The position numbers and the translations under genes are program-made. The notes under the pieces were generated by a model. The model did not search any database, had not been told where the DNA came from, and was given only the letters and a program-made list of their open reading frames with translations. Positions 26,383-35,725 of a DNA stretch of 64,000 bases are shown one piece after another. Source of the DNA: Propionibacteriaceae bacterium ZF39 (GTDB lineage Bacteria; Actinomycetota; Actinomycetes; Propionibacteriales; Propionibacteriaceae); contig CP154795.1 in the NCBI GenBank assembly GCA_039565995.1, positions 1,922,001 through 1,986,000 on the forward strand, in the 5' to 3' direction. Each line of letters starts with the position of its first letter. Position 1 is the first letter of the stretch.

Positions 26383-27168
26383 ATGCTGGAACTTCGCGAT
26401 GTGAAGAAGGTCTTCTTCCCCCATACGCCGAATGAGCGGGTGGCTCTCGACAACGTGTCGCTGCGCCTCGAGGAGCGCGACTTCGTCACGGTCATCGGCT
26501 CCAACGGTGCCGGCAAATCGACGCTGCTCAACATCGTGGCGGGGGTCTATCGCCCCGACGCCGGCCAGGTGCACATCGACAACACCGATGTCACGCGCCA
26601 GCCCGACCACAAGGTCGCCCGTTATGTCGGGCGCGTGTTCCAGGACCCGATGGCCGGCACCTGTCCCAACGGGACGGTCGAGCAGAACCTGTCGATGGCC
26701 TATTCGCGTGGCAAGCGGCGCGGTCTGCGGCAGTCGCTCACCAAGGCGAAGCGGGCGGTGTTCCGCGAGGAGCTGCAGGCGCTCGAGCTCGGTCTCGAGA
26801 ACCGGCTCAAAGTCGATGTCGGCCTGCTGTCGGGCGGTCAGCGCCAGGCCCTGAGCCTGCTGATGGCGACGTTCAGCAACCCCCGCATCCTGCTGCTCGA
26901 CGAGCACACGGCTGCTCTCGACCCGTCCCGCGCCGAGCTCATCACCGAACTCACCGAGAAGGCCGTCGATCGTTATGAGCTCACCACGCTCATGGTGACC
27001 CACAACATGGCCCAGGCCCTGCGGCTCGGCAACCGGCTCATCATGATGCACGCCGGCCGGATCGTCTTCGAACTCTCCGGTGAGGACAAGAAGAACGCCA
27101 CGGTGCAGGACCTGCTCAACGAGTTCGCCAAGCTCAAGGTCATGACGGACCGTACGCTCCTGACGTGA
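26383..27168 (+). CDS. ABC transporter ATP-binding protein (TrpZ-like)
   Basis: A 261-residue nucleotide-binding subunit. Walker A GSNGAGKST, Q-loop in GRVFQDPMAG, signature LSGGQRQ, Walker B ILLLDEHTAAL and the switch His in MVTHNM are all present, so it should be active. It powers the permease encoded immediately upstream. The family (TrpXYZ/YtlC-like) always occurs as lipoprotein-permease-ATPase, as here. The stop overlaps a GTG that opens the damaged VOC gene. Confidence 0.93.
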   Translation: MLELRDVKKVFFPHTPNERVALDNVSLRLEERDFVTVIGSNGAGKSTLLNIVAGVYRPDAGQVHIDNTDVTRQPDHKVARYVGRVFQDPMAGTCPNGTVEQNLSMAYSRGKRRGLRQSLTKAKRAVFREELQALELGLENRLKVDVGLLSGGQRQALSLLMATFSNPRILLLDEHTAALDPSRAELITELTEKAVDRYELTTLMVTHNMAQALRLGNRLIMMHAGRIVFELSGEDKKNATVQDLLNEFAKLKVMTDRTLLT

Positions 27169-27546
27169 CGATCGATCCCGAGGCCTCGCTGCGCTTCTAT
27201 CGCGACAATCTTGGATTTGGGGGTAACGCTCGACGTCGGAGCCAACACGATGCGCTGGATCACCGTCGGCCCGCCCGGTCAGCCCGACACCAACATCGTG
27301 TTGCAGCCCCCGGTCTGTGACCCGGGGATCAGCCAGGCCGAGGCCCAGCTGATCGCGGACCTGATGGCGAAGGGCACCTATGCCGGCGTCAATCTCGCCT
27401 GCGATGATCTCGACGGACTTTTCGAGCGTCTGGCGGGCGCCGAGGTGGAGGTCGTCCAGGAGCCGAAGAATCAGGACTACGGCATCCGCGACTTCGTCGT
27501 GCGGGACCCGGCCGGAAACCTCATTCGCGTCCAGGAGAAAGGGTGA
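27165..27546 (+). pseudogene. VOC/glyoxalase-like gene with a frameshift
   Basis: The GTG at 27165 (overlapping the ATPase stop) opens VTIDPEASLRFYRDNLGF, the typical first strand-helix of a vicinal-oxygen-chelate protein. The frame then breaks in a run of five Gs (27219-27223). Dropping one G continues it as GVTLDVGANTMRWITVGPP and through to the stop at 27546, ending in the VOC motif FVVRDPAGNLIRVQE. The N-terminal strand also looks a few residues short. Either the gene is inactive, the G run varies, or there is a sequencing error. An internal start near 27211 would give only a partial domain. Confidence 0.75.
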
Positions 27547-27549
27547 GAC

Positions 27550-27978
27550 ATGACAGATACCGAAGGCTTCAGCCAGGCCGAACTCCAGGCCATGAAAGAA
27601 CGCGCCGCCGAACTCCGGGCCCTGAAGGGTGGGAAGAAGAAAGGCGACAACCTTGAGGCGCTCCTCGCCAAGATCGACGAGCTGCCCTCCGGAGACAAGC
27701 AGATCGCTGTCGCCCTGCATCAGGTCGTGACCGAGGTCGCGCCGGATCTGGCCCCGCGGCTCTGGTACGGCATGCCCGCCTATGAGAAGGACGGCGATGT
27801 GGTGGTCTTCCTGCAGCTGACCAGCAAGTTCGACACCCGCTATTCGACGCTGGGCTTCAACCAGGGAGCCCAGCTCGATGACGGTGAAATGTGGCCGACC
27901 CACTTCGCCATCCCCGCCATCACCGACGGCGTCAAGGACCGGATGCGGGCTCTCCTGCGGAAGGCCGTGGGCGGGTGA
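27550..27978 (+). CDS. DUF1801 (YdhG-like) protein
   Basis: A 142-residue small soluble protein. The N-terminus is helical and charged (ELRALKGGKKKGD); the C-terminal ~100 residues form the DUF1801/YdhG alpha-beta domain with APRLWYGMPAYEKDGDVVVF, the hallmark of the family. Relatives have been called iron-chaperone-like, but no activity is established. The ATG at 27550 follows GAAAGGGTGAGAC and lies three bases after the VOC stop. The downstream gene is convergent. Confidence 0.8.
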   Translation: MTDTEGFSQAELQAMKERAAELRALKGGKKKGDNLEALLAKIDELPSGDKQIAVALHQVVTEVAPDLAPRLWYGMPAYEKDGDVVVFLQLTSKFDTRYSTLGFNQGAQLDDGEMWPTHFAIPAITDGVKDRMRALLRKAVGG

Positions 27979-28012
27979 CGCCTGCTGAGGCGTACGCCGA
28001 CCCACGACCCCC

Positions 28013-29149
28013 TCACACCAGCAGCGTGACGACCAGGGTGAGGGGCACGGCGACCAAGGCCATCAGCACCAGGTGTTTGACCCGGCGCTCGTTGACGAGG
28101 GCGACGAACTCGCGCAGGACGGCGCTCACCCAGTAGTACCGCGCAGTGGGTGCGCCGATCGCATGCGCCGGGAGGCCAACCTTCCGGGCATGCGTCGCTG
28201 CGCGCATGGCGTGATAGTCACTCGTGACGACCAGCATCGACGCCTCGAGTGGGGGAGTGAACCACGGCAGCCGCGGCTTCTCCTCGATTGGCTCGACCAC
28301 CGCCACAGCACCGGGCCCAGCCTCGTCACCGTTCGCGGCCAGGGCCTGCAGTTCGGGCCGATCGCTCCGACCGGCGTGGGCGAGCACGACCTGTCGGCTG
28401 AACCGCAGATTCTCGAGCGTGTTGGTGGAGCGGTCCTCCTGGAGGATGTGTCCCGGCAGTACGCCCTGGCGGACCGCATAGTCGGCCATCGCCGCGGCCT
28501 CCGACACCTGCTCATCGGGACCCTGTCCACCGGACATGACCAGCACCGGCTCGCGCCCGGCGTCCCGTTCGCGCCGATAGACACCGATGGCGTGATCCAC
28601 CCGCCCGGCGAGCAGCGGCCCGACCTCCCGGCCGCCCCGCAGACCGGCACCGAGAACGACGATGTGGCTGGGACGGGACCGGCGGGCCAGCCGGGCGTAC
28701 ACCCAGGAATAGCCGAGATAGAGCACGAACTCGCCGCCGAGATAACCGAGCGCGAGCACAGCGAACGTCGCGATGGGCGCGAGCGGCGTCGCCCCCGTGA
28801 CCAGCACCACCAGCGCGAGCGCCAGGACAACCGCGATGCCGATCCCGGCCAGCAACGACAGCAGGTGGGCGAACGACCGGCGTTCGCGGCGCAGCATCTG
28901 CACCCCGTTGGCGATGAGGAACCCGATCAGCACGAGCGTCGCCAACGGCGCGAGCACCAACAGCAACAACCCGCCGAAGATCACCAGCAGGCCCAACCCC
29001 GGAATGAGTGCCAGGACCGGCAGGACGACCAGGACCGAGAGCCCGAACAGATAGGCATTGCCGAGCCAGCGGGCATCGCGGCGGATGGAAACGACCGTGA
29101 GCACCAGGACCAGGGTCACCAGCCCCAGTGCTACGGAAAGTTCGATCAA
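28013..29149 (-). CDS. YdcF-family membrane protein (DUF218)
   Basis: A protein of about 378 residues: four or five hydrophobic helices in the first ~170 residues, then the extracytoplasmic DUF218/SanA-like domain with VVLGAGLRGGREVGPLLAGR, MSGGQGPDEQVSEA and LQEDRSTNTLENLRFS. DUF218 proteins are linked to cell-envelope integrity. The start is uncertain: a TTG at 29149 puts the first helix at the N-terminus and lies four bases after the PEBP stop; the frame stays open further upstream but overlaps PEBP. The two genes probably form an operon. Confidence 0.78.
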   Translation of the reverse strand: MIELSVALGLVTLVLVLTVVSIRRDARWLGNAYLFGLSVLVVLPVLALIPGLGLLVIFGGLLLLVLAPLATLVLIGFLIANGVQMLRRERRSFAHLLSLLAGIGIAVVLALALVVLVTGATPLAPIATFAVLALGYLGGEFVLYLGYSWVYARLARRSRPSHIVVLGAGLRGGREVGPLLAGRVDHAIGVYRRERDAGREPVLVMSGGQGPDEQVSEAAAMADYAVRQGVLPGHILQEDRSTNTLENLRFSRQVVLAHAGRSDRPELQALAANGDEAGPGAVAVVEPIEEKPRLPWFTPPLEASMLVVTSDYHAMRAATHARKVGLPAHAIGAPTARYYWVSAVLREFVALVNERRVKHLVLMALVAVPLTLVVTLLV

Positions 29150-29153
29150 CCCG

Positions 29154-29684
29154 TCACCGACCGAAGACCGGGGCGATCCAACCGCGCCCGATCGAGTGGA
29201 AGAACAGGTTGAACCCGAGCACCGCCGGGGTCGCATCCTCACCGACGTCGAGCTTCTCGACATCGACCGCGTGGACCATGAAGAAATAGCGATGATCGCC
29301 GTGGCCCTCGGGCGGGGCAGCACCGAGATAGCCCGGGAATCCGGCGTCGTTGCGCAGCTGGATCGCGCCCTCGGGGAGGTTCGGCGAATCCGCGTTGCCG
29401 GCGTCGGTGGGCAGCTCGGTGCAGTCGACGGGAAGGTTCAGCACCGCCCAGTGCCACCAACCCGACTGGGTGGGCGCATCCGGGTCATAACAGGTCACCG
29501 CGAACGACTTCGTGCCCTCGGGGAAGCCCGACCAGGCCAACTGCGGCGACGTGTCGGCGCCGCCAGGGAGCTGCATCCGCCCCGACAGCTGCGGCCCAGG
29601 CAGGGTCTCGCCATCGGCCACATCAGAGCTGGTCACCGTGAAGGTGGGGACATCGTTGAGTTTGGCCAGGGGTGAGTTCTCCAT
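29154..29684 (-). CDS. YbhB/YbcL (PEBP) family protein
   Basis: A 176-residue phosphatidylethanolamine-binding-protein homologue, the bacterial Raf-kinase-inhibitor-like group. The signatures are [20 protein letters not shown] and [19 protein letters not shown], which form the anion pocket. The ATG at 29684 has GCGAAGGAGCCGTC upstream; the frame extends to 29909 but without a fitting start. There is no signal peptide, so it is cytoplasmic. Physiological role in bacteria is unknown. Confidence 0.88.
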   Translation of the reverse strand: MENSPLAKLNDVPTFTVTSSDVADGETLPGPQLSGRMQLPGGADTSPQLAWSGFPEGTKSFAVTCYDPDAPTQSGWWHWAVLNLPVDCTELPTDAGNADSPNLPEGAIQLRNDAGFPGYLGAAPPEGHGDHRYFFMVHAVDVEKLDVGEDATPAVLGFNLFFHSIGRGWIAPVFGR

Positions 29685-29850
29685 GACGGCTCCTTCGCAT
29701 CTTCGGTTGGCCGGACACCAACACCGGGCCCTGCCCAGTCTAGGAACCGGCACCGACATTCCCGGGCGGCCCCCGGATACCCACGGGTTCCCCCTAGGCT
29801 TGGCCTGAGGATCTGCCTCAACCACCAGCGATTCGCCGAGGGAGTCGATC

Positions 29851-31329
29851 TTGGGCAAGGAAGTCAGCAGCGCGGAATACACGCGTGAACAGCGGCGCGA
29901 TTTTCGCACCAGGGTCCGACGTGGGCTGGATGTGTTCGAGCTGATGCTGTCCCATCACCACTTCGAGGCCGGCCGCCCGATGACCGGGCTCGAGATCGAG
30001 CTCAACCTGATCGATGCCGACGGCAACCCGAGCTTTCACAACGCCGACGTGTTGCAGGCCATCGCCGACCCGGACTATCAGACGGAGCTCGCGCGCTACA
30101 ACATCGAGCTCAACTCTCCGCCGCGCACGCTCGGCGGAGAATCGGCCCTCCAGCGCGAGGAAGAACTCCGCGCCTCCCTCAACCGTGCCGAGGAGCGCGC
30201 GGCGGCCAAGGGCTCCCACATCTGCTGCATCGGCATCCTGCCCACCCTGAGGTCCGGGCATTTCGGGGAGGACTGGATCTCGGAGGAGCGCCGCTACACC
30301 GCCCTCAACGACTCCATCTTCATCGCCCGCGGCGAGGACATCGAGATCGACATCGAAGGCCCGACGGAACGCCTGCAGATGTGGGCCGACACGATCGCGC
30401 CAGAGTCGGCCTGCACCTCGGTGCAGCTCCACCTCCAGGTGTCCCCGGGCGAGTTCGCCCCCTACTGGAACGCCGCGCAGGCGATCTCAGGCCCTCAGAT
30501 CGCGGTCGGCGCCAACTCGCCGTTCCTGTTCGGGAAGCGGCTCTGGGCGGAGACCCGGATCGTGCTGTTCAAGCAGGCGACCGATACGCGTCCGGTCGAA
30601 CTGCGCAATCAGGGCGTACGCCCTCGTGTCTTCTTCGGCGAGCGCTGGGCCAACTCGGTGTTCGACCTGTTCGAGGAGAACACCCGCTATTTCCCCAGCC
30701 TGCTGGCCGAGGTGAGCGACGAGGATCCGTTCGCGGTGCTGGAATCGGGCCGCGCGCCCGAGCTGCCCGAGATGTGTCTCCACAACGGCACGATCTATCG
30801 CTGGAATCGCCCGATCTATGACGTCGTCGACGGCAAGCCCCACCTGCGCGTCGAGAACCGGGTCCTGCCCGCCGGCCCGACGATGATCGACACGATGGCG
30901 AATGCGGCGTTCTACTACGGTCTCGTCCGCTCCCTCGCGACGAGCGATCGGCCGGTCTGGTCGCGGCTGAGCTTCCCGACCGCCTTCGAGAACTTCGCCC
31001 ACTGTGCGAAGCACGGGCTTGAGGCCGACGTCTATTGGCCGGGCTTCGGCGAGCTCAGCGTCGACGAGCTGATCCTGCGCCACCTGCTTCCGCTCGCGGC
31101 CGACGGCCTGGCGAGCTGGGGCGTGGCCCAGTCGGTCATCGATCGCTATCTGCCCATCATCGAGCAGCGGTGCCTGACCGGGCTCAACGGCGCGGCGTGG
31201 CAGGTGCAGGCCGTCGAACGCTTCGAGGCCGCGGGAGCGTCCCGCGATGAGGCTCTCCACCGGATGCTCCAGCTCTATGTTGAGGGCATGCACGGGAACG
31301 AGCCCGTGCACACGTGGGCGCTGCCGTGA
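29851..31329 (+). CDS. glutamate-cysteine ligase family (GCS2-type) protein
   Basis: A 492-residue carboxylate-amine ligase of the GCS2 type. Conserved parts are [12 protein letters not shown] (metal-binding Glu residues), [15 protein letters not shown] and [15 protein letters not shown]. Such enzymes join glutamate to an amine or cysteine. Actinobacteria that use mycothiol carry them outside glutathione synthesis, for example EgtA in ergothioneine synthesis; no egt genes are nearby, so the substrate is open. The start is a TTG at 29851 after CGAGGGAGTCGATC. A possible -10, TAGGCT, is at 29795. It overlaps rarA by four bases. Confidence 0.82.
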   Translation: MGKEVSSAEYTREQRRDFRTRVRRGLDVFELMLSHHHFEAGRPMTGLEIELNLIDADGNPSFHNADVLQAIADPDYQTELARYNIELNSPPRTLGGESALQREEELRASLNRAEERAAAKGSHICCIGILPTLRSGHFGEDWISEERRYTALNDSIFIARGEDIEIDIEGPTERLQMWADTIAPESACTSVQLHLQVSPGEFAPYWNAAQAISGPQIAVGANSPFLFGKRLWAETRIVLFKQATDTRPVELRNQGVRPRVFFGERWANSVFDLFEENTRYFPSLLAEVSDEDPFAVLESGRAPELPEMCLHNGTIYRWNRPIYDVVDGKPHLRVENRVLPAGPTMIDTMANAAFYYGLVRSLATSDRPVWSRLSFPTAFENFAHCAKHGLEADVYWPGFGELSVDELILRHLLPLAADGLASWGVAQSVIDRYLPIIEQRCLTGLNGAAWQVQAVERFEAAGASRDEALHRMLQLYVEGMHGNEPVHTWALP

Positions 31330-32714
31330 GCGATGAGGTCGACCTGTTCGGCAATCCCGTTCCGGGTACGCCGACCGCGGCGTCCGCCACGCCCGGCGGG
31401 AGCCTGAGCCATACCGATCATGCGGGTGCGCCCCTGGCCGTACGCCTGCGCCCACGCACCATCGACGAGATCGTGGGCCAGCAACATCTCCTCGCACCCG
31501 GCTCTCCACTGCGCCGGCTCGCCGCCGGAACCGCGGCCATGTCGGTGTTCCTGTGGGGTCCACCCGGGGTCGGCAAGACCACGATCGCGGCCGTGGTCTC
31601 CCAGTCGACCGATGCGCGGTTCGTGGAGATCTCGGCGGTGACAGCCGGGGTCAAGGAGGTCAGGGGCGTACTCGATCAGGCCCGCCGCGACCTCGCCAAA
31701 GGCACCCGGACGGTCCTGTTCGTCGACGAGGTCCACCGCTTCTCCAAGTCGCAGCAGGACGTCCTCCTCCCCGCGGTCGAGAACCGCATCGTCACGCTCA
31801 TCGCCGCCACCACCGAGAACCCCAGCTTCTCGGTCATCTCGCCGCTGCTCTCGCGGTCGCTGCTGCTGACCCTGCAGCCGCTGTCCACCGACGACATCGA
31901 CACCTTGATCGATCGGGCGTTGTCCGACGAGCGGGGCGTACGCACCAGCGCCGGCGACACCTTCGCCCTCGACGACGAAGCCCGCGATGCCCTCCGCCGC
32001 ATGTCGGGCGGCGACGCCCGCCGCGTACTCACCTATCTCGAGGAAGCCGCCGCCGGAGCGGATGCGCAGGGGTCGGCGACGATCGACCTGGCGGCGATCG
32101 AGCGGGCGGTCGATCGCGCGGCCGTGCGCTATGACGCCGACGGCGACCAGCACTACGACGTGGTCAGCGCGTTCATCAAGTCGATGCGCGGGTCGGACGT
32201 CGATGCGTCGCTGCACTATCTGGCCCGCATGGTCGAGGCCGGAGAGGATCCGCGATTCATCGCCCGGCGACTGGTGATCCTGGCGTCGGAGGACATCGGG
32301 ATGGCCGACTCCACTGTGCTCCAGACCTGTGTCGCCGCGGCCCAGGCCGTGCAGCTCATCGGTATGCCCGAGGCCCGCATCAACCTCGCCCACGCCGTCG
32401 TGGCCTGTGCGATGGCCCCAAAGTCCAATGCGGCGTACATGGGCCTCAACAAAGCTGTTGCCGACATCAAGGCCGGCCACATCGGTCAGGTCCCGCTCCA
32501 TCTGCGCGACGCGCACTATCCGGGAGCCAAGGCGCTGGGCCACGGCAAGGGTTATCAGTACGCCCACGACGCCGACCACGGTGTCGCCGCCCAGCAATAT
32601 CTGCCGGATGAGCTGGTCGACGCGCGCTACTACGAGCCGACCGGGCACGGCGCCGAAGCCGCGCTTCAGCAGCGGCTCACCGCGATCCGGCGTCTGCTCG
32701 GCAAGGACCGCTGA
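31326..32714 (+). CDS. rarA: replication-associated recombination protein RarA
   Basis: A 462-residue AAA+ ATPase of the RarA/MgsA/WRNIP1 family that acts at stalled replication forks. Walker [10 protein letters not shown], Walker [12 protein letters not shown], sensor 1 AATTENPSF and the C-terminal tetramerisation region with [18 protein letters not shown] and EDIGMAD are all present. The GTG at 31326 overlaps the GCS2 stop (GTGA). Full length for the family. RarA close to alaS is a common actinobacterial arrangement. Confidence 0.95.
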   Translation: MSDEVDLFGNPVPGTPTAASATPGGSLSHTDHAGAPLAVRLRPRTIDEIVGQQHLLAPGSPLRRLAAGTAAMSVFLWGPPGVGKTTIAAVVSQSTDARFVEISAVTAGVKEVRGVLDQARRDLAKGTRTVLFVDEVHRFSKSQQDVLLPAVENRIVTLIAATTENPSFSVISPLLSRSLLLTLQPLSTDDIDTLIDRALSDERGVRTSAGDTFALDDEARDALRRMSGGDARRVLTYLEEAAAGADAQGSATIDLAAIERAVDRAAVRYDADGDQHYDVVSAFIKSMRGSDVDASLHYLARMVEAGEDPRFIARRLVILASEDIGMADSTVLQTCVAAAQAVQLIGMPEARINLAHAVVACAMAPKSNAAYMGLNKAVADIKAGHIGQVPLHLRDAHYPGAKALGHGKGYQYAHDADHGVAAQQYLPDELVDARYYEPTGHGAEAALQQRLTAIRRLLGKDR

Positions 32715-32724
32715 GCGGGTACGC

Positions 32725-34419
32725 CTACCGCCGCGACGGGACCGTCGGCAGGAACTCGTCGACGATGCTCTCGGGATCGGGGTCGACGGCGAAGCGGCCG
32801 AGCTCGATCAGCCCGACGACCACGGCGATCATCGCGAACCGGCCCATGGCCACATCGCCCAGGCTGGCCATCGATTCGGGGTCAAGGCCGATGGATTGTC
32901 CGTCGCGATAGACCAGCAGGGCCACCGCGGCCGCGCCCAGGATCGCGTGCGCGGCGAACAGGAACGCCCGACTCTCGATGGGGAATTTCTGCCCGTCCAC
33001 CCGGGTGAACCCGGCGTCGGTGAGGACGCGCCAGATGAGGCCGAAGAAGAGTACGCCGGCCGCGGAGAATCCGAGCGCCGCCGCGATCGGCTCGGCCAGG
33101 ATGTGGCGCCAGCGGATCGCCAGGAGCAGGAGCAGGCCGATCGACACCAGGAGCCAGTGCAGCTCGGTGAGCTGGCGGAGCACCGCCCAGCGTACGAGCG
33201 CTCCGACGAGCACGAGGGCGAGCAGGGGATACATGGCCGCCTCACGCACCAGCTCCGGACCCACCAGCCCGATCCCCAGCACGGTCATGCCCACGGCCAG
33301 TGCGGGCCCGATCGCTGCCCCCAGAGTGTCCCCCCGTCCGATCGCCCGGGACGTGAGGACGATCGCCGCGATCGCACCGGCCCAGTGACCGGCCGCGAAG
33401 AAGAGCGAGGTGTCGACGTCAGCGAACACGAGTGCGATCGGGAACCAGAGGATCGCATAGGGAGCGATGAGATAGGCCCAGCGCGACAACTCCGAGGCGA
33501 TCTCCGTTGGGCGGGGCGGCACCTCCGGCCCGCGGCGGCGGGCCCACGTGACCGTCAGCGCCGACACCGCCACAGCAGCCCCGACGATGCCGACCGACGT
33601 CGCGGCGGACCAGAGCGCCGAGGGTGGCAGGAGGATCGCCACCACCCCATGGGCGACCACGAGCAGCGCCACCGCGACCCGCCAGAAGCCGACGGCCAGC
33701 AGCGGCCGCGCAGCCAGCACCGACCAGGTCACCGCGCGGATGGTCAACTCCGCGAAGGCCGTACCCGACGCGATCGCCAACGGACCGGCGCAGAACAACA
33801 GGAACGCCAGCGGCAGGATCGACGCCGAGACCACGGCCAGCTCGCCCCGGGGATCCACGGCGACGGCGAGCAGCGCCGGCGCGGTATGACTCACCAACAC
33901 CAGCGCTCCCAGCCCCACCAGCCAGGCGACCGAGAGCGTACGCCGCCGCCACAGCAGGCACAGCACGAGGATCGCGATCCAGCAGACCGGCAGCAGGGGC
34001 ACGAACAGATAGGCGAGCGCACCCCGGCTCTCCTCGACCCAGGCCAGGAAGACCAGCCACGGTTGGGAACCCGCGACCAACATGCCGAACGCGAAGACGC
34101 CGATCAGGACGGTCCAGCCCCAGCGCAGATGCACCGAGGCGGCCAGCAGCAGAAAGAGGATGACCGACGTGCTCACGGCGGCGATGAGTCGGGTGGGAAT
34201 GCCGTCGGCGCCGGTCATGCCGTCGATCCCGGAGACGAGAACGGCGGCCAGCAGCCCGATATAGACGACGAAGGCCAGCGCCATGACGAGGCGGACCGGC
34301 CCCGACCAGCGCTGCGGACGCGGGCCGCCGGATCGGATGGGTTCGACGACCGTATGCACCCAGAATCCGGTCAGCGCCCTGCCCAGGGCGGCGGAGGACC
34401 GGTGTGCCGTGCGATTCAC
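32725..34419 (-). CDS. large multi-span membrane protein of unknown function
   Basis: A 564-residue protein with about 14-15 hydrophobic helices spread over its whole length and short charged loops. I recognise no domain. The GTG at 34419 is preferred because the frame further upstream (to 34458) is poor in coding character. It is convergent with rarA (10 bases between stops) and divergent from peptidase E. The basic segment before the first helix suggests the N-terminus is inside the cell. The last ~30 residues are acidic and soluble. Codon use matches the host genes. Confidence 0.7.
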   Translation of the reverse strand: MNRTAHRSSAALGRALTGFWVHTVVEPIRSGGPRPQRWSGPVRLVMALAFVVYIGLLAAVLVSGIDGMTGADGIPTRLIAAVSTSVILFLLLAASVHLRWGWTVLIGVFAFGMLVAGSQPWLVFLAWVEESRGALAYLFVPLLPVCWIAILVLCLLWRRRTLSVAWLVGLGALVLVSHTAPALLAVAVDPRGELAVVSASILPLAFLLFCAGPLAIASGTAFAELTIRAVTWSVLAARPLLAVGFWRVAVALLVVAHGVVAILLPPSALWSAATSVGIVGAAVAVSALTVTWARRRGPEVPPRPTEIASELSRWAYLIAPYAILWFPIALVFADVDTSLFFAAGHWAGAIAAIVLTSRAIGRGDTLGAAIGPALAVGMTVLGIGLVGPELVREAAMYPLLALVLVGALVRWAVLRQLTELHWLLVSIGLLLLLAIRWRHILAEPIAAALGFSAAGVLFFGLIWRVLTDAGFTRVDGQKFPIESRAFLFAAHAILGAAAVALLVYRDGQSIGLDPESMASLGDVAMGRFAMIAVVVGLIELGRFAVDPDPESIVDEFLPTVPSRR

Positions 34420-34499
34420 AGGGCGACCGTAGCCCGCAGCCGGTCCCCTCTTCGTCAACTGCCCTGCAAGGTGAGGGGCCTGCGTGGAAGGATGACCGT

Positions 34500-35219
34500 A
34501 TGACTACGCACATCGTGGCCATGGGAGGCGGGGGCTTCTCCATGTCCAGCAATGGTGCAGTGACGCACCTGGATCGCTACATCGTCAATCTGAGCGATGC
34601 CAAGACTCCTCATGTGTGCTTCGTCCCGACGGCCTCGGCCGACGACCCGCGCTACATCAACAGTTTCCTGACGGCGTACGCCCCGATGGGCGTCCGCACG
34701 AGCGTCCTCACCCTGTGGGAGAACGCCAGCGACTCGATCAAGCGCGCGGCGCATGAGGCCGATGTGCTCCTGGTCGGCGGTGGTTCGACGGTGAACCTCG
34801 TCGCGCTCTGGGAGGCCCACGGGCTGACCCACACGATCCGCGACGTGATGAAGGACCGCAACATCGTGCTGGCGGGCATCTCGGCCGGGGCCAACGTCTG
34901 GTTCCAGGCGTGCTCCACCGATTCGTTCGGGCCGACGCTGCGGCCGTGGCACGGCGGAATGGGCCTCATCAAAGGGTCGTTCTGTCCCCACTTCGACGGC
35001 GAGCAGAACCGCGCCCCCGACTTCGCGAGCTGGATCGCCGAGGGTCGGCTGCCCGATGGCTATGGGGCCGACGACGGAGCCGCTGTGCACGTCCAGGTCG
35101 ACGGCAAGACCCGTTATGTCGCCGAGCGCCGCAATGCCCACGTCCATCGCGTCTATGGCAGCTTCACGCCCACCACCTCCGGTGTCATCGTCGAGCCGCT
35201 GAAGACCAAACTGATCTGA
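34500..35219 (+). CDS. peptidase E-like protein (family S51)
   Basis: A 239-residue serine peptidase of the PepE/cyanophycinase family. The nucleophile elbow is AGISAGANVW, the histidine is in CPHFDGEQN, and the first strand motif is ADVLLVGGGSTVNLV. PepE cleaves dipeptides beginning with aspartate; the exact specificity here is not known. The ATG at 34500 has GTGGAAGGATGACC upstream. The gene shares an 80-base divergent region with the membrane protein. Confidence 0.87.
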   Translation: MTTHIVAMGGGGFSMSSNGAVTHLDRYIVNLSDAKTPHVCFVPTASADDPRYINSFLTAYAPMGVRTSVLTLWENASDSIKRAAHEADVLLVGGGSTVNLVALWEAHGLTHTIRDVMKDRNIVLAGISAGANVWFQACSTDSFGPTLRPWHGGMGLIKGSFCPHFDGEQNRAPDFASWIAEGRLPDGYGADDGAAVHVQVDGKTRYVAERRNAHVHRVYGSFTPTTSGVIVEPLKTKLI

Positions 35220-35286
35220 TCCGCACGGCTTCGACTACGCTGACTCCCGCCTTCTCGAACCGTCGGGAGGCGATGAGGGGACAGGC

Positions 35287-35556
35287 ATGCGGAGACTGGT
35301 GTGGTTCGGGCTGGGCGCGGTGGCCGGAGGCTATGTGGCCGTCCGCGGTCGTGACAAGGCCAGGGAGATCGCCGAAGCCAGCTCTGCCGGGAATCTGGGG
35401 CGTACCGTCGGGCGAGCGCTCGGCCAGCGCAAGGTCGCGATGACCGACAGCATGGGCGAGTTCCTGTCCAACATGGTCGAAGGCGCCCGCCAGCGCGAGG
35501 ACGAGATCAAGACCCGCCGCCTCATGCCCGCCGACCATCCGTCGACGCGCCCCTGA
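35287..35556 (+). CDS. small conserved protein upstream of alaS
   Basis: An 89-residue protein with one short N-terminal hydrophobic stretch (LVWFGLGAVAGGYVAV), which may anchor it to the membrane, followed by a charged helical region. Small proteins of this kind directly before alaS are widespread in actinobacteria; no function is known. The ATG at 35287 follows GATGAGGGGACAGGC, a good ribosome site. Codon use agrees with the neighbours. Confidence 0.65.
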   Translation: MRRLVWFGLGAVAGGYVAVRGRDKAREIAEASSAGNLGRTVGRALGQRKVAMTDSMGEFLSNMVEGARQREDEIKTRRLMPADHPSTRP

Positions 35557-35725
35557 AGACCCGCTGACCCACGGCTCGGGAGTTGGCAGGAGTGTTGGTC
35601 CGGGAGGCCTAAACTGGTGGGCTGGGACGGTGTCGAGGGAATATCCTCGGGCCGACCACGTTGTCCTGAAAGTGGCCCGAGCACGCGGTCACACCCGAAT
35701 CCAGACGCAGCCAAGGATCAGACAC

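Noticed and set aside
25771-28005. Minus-strand open frame of 744 codons across the ABC transporter and following genes
   Set aside because: It spans several well-supported plus-strand genes and has only repetitive charged sequence. High GC keeps such frames open.
35560-35725. T-box riboswitch in the alaS leader
   Set aside because: A small hairpin is present, but no T-box sequence or specifier stem-loop was found. Actinobacterial T-boxes are mainly found before ileS.
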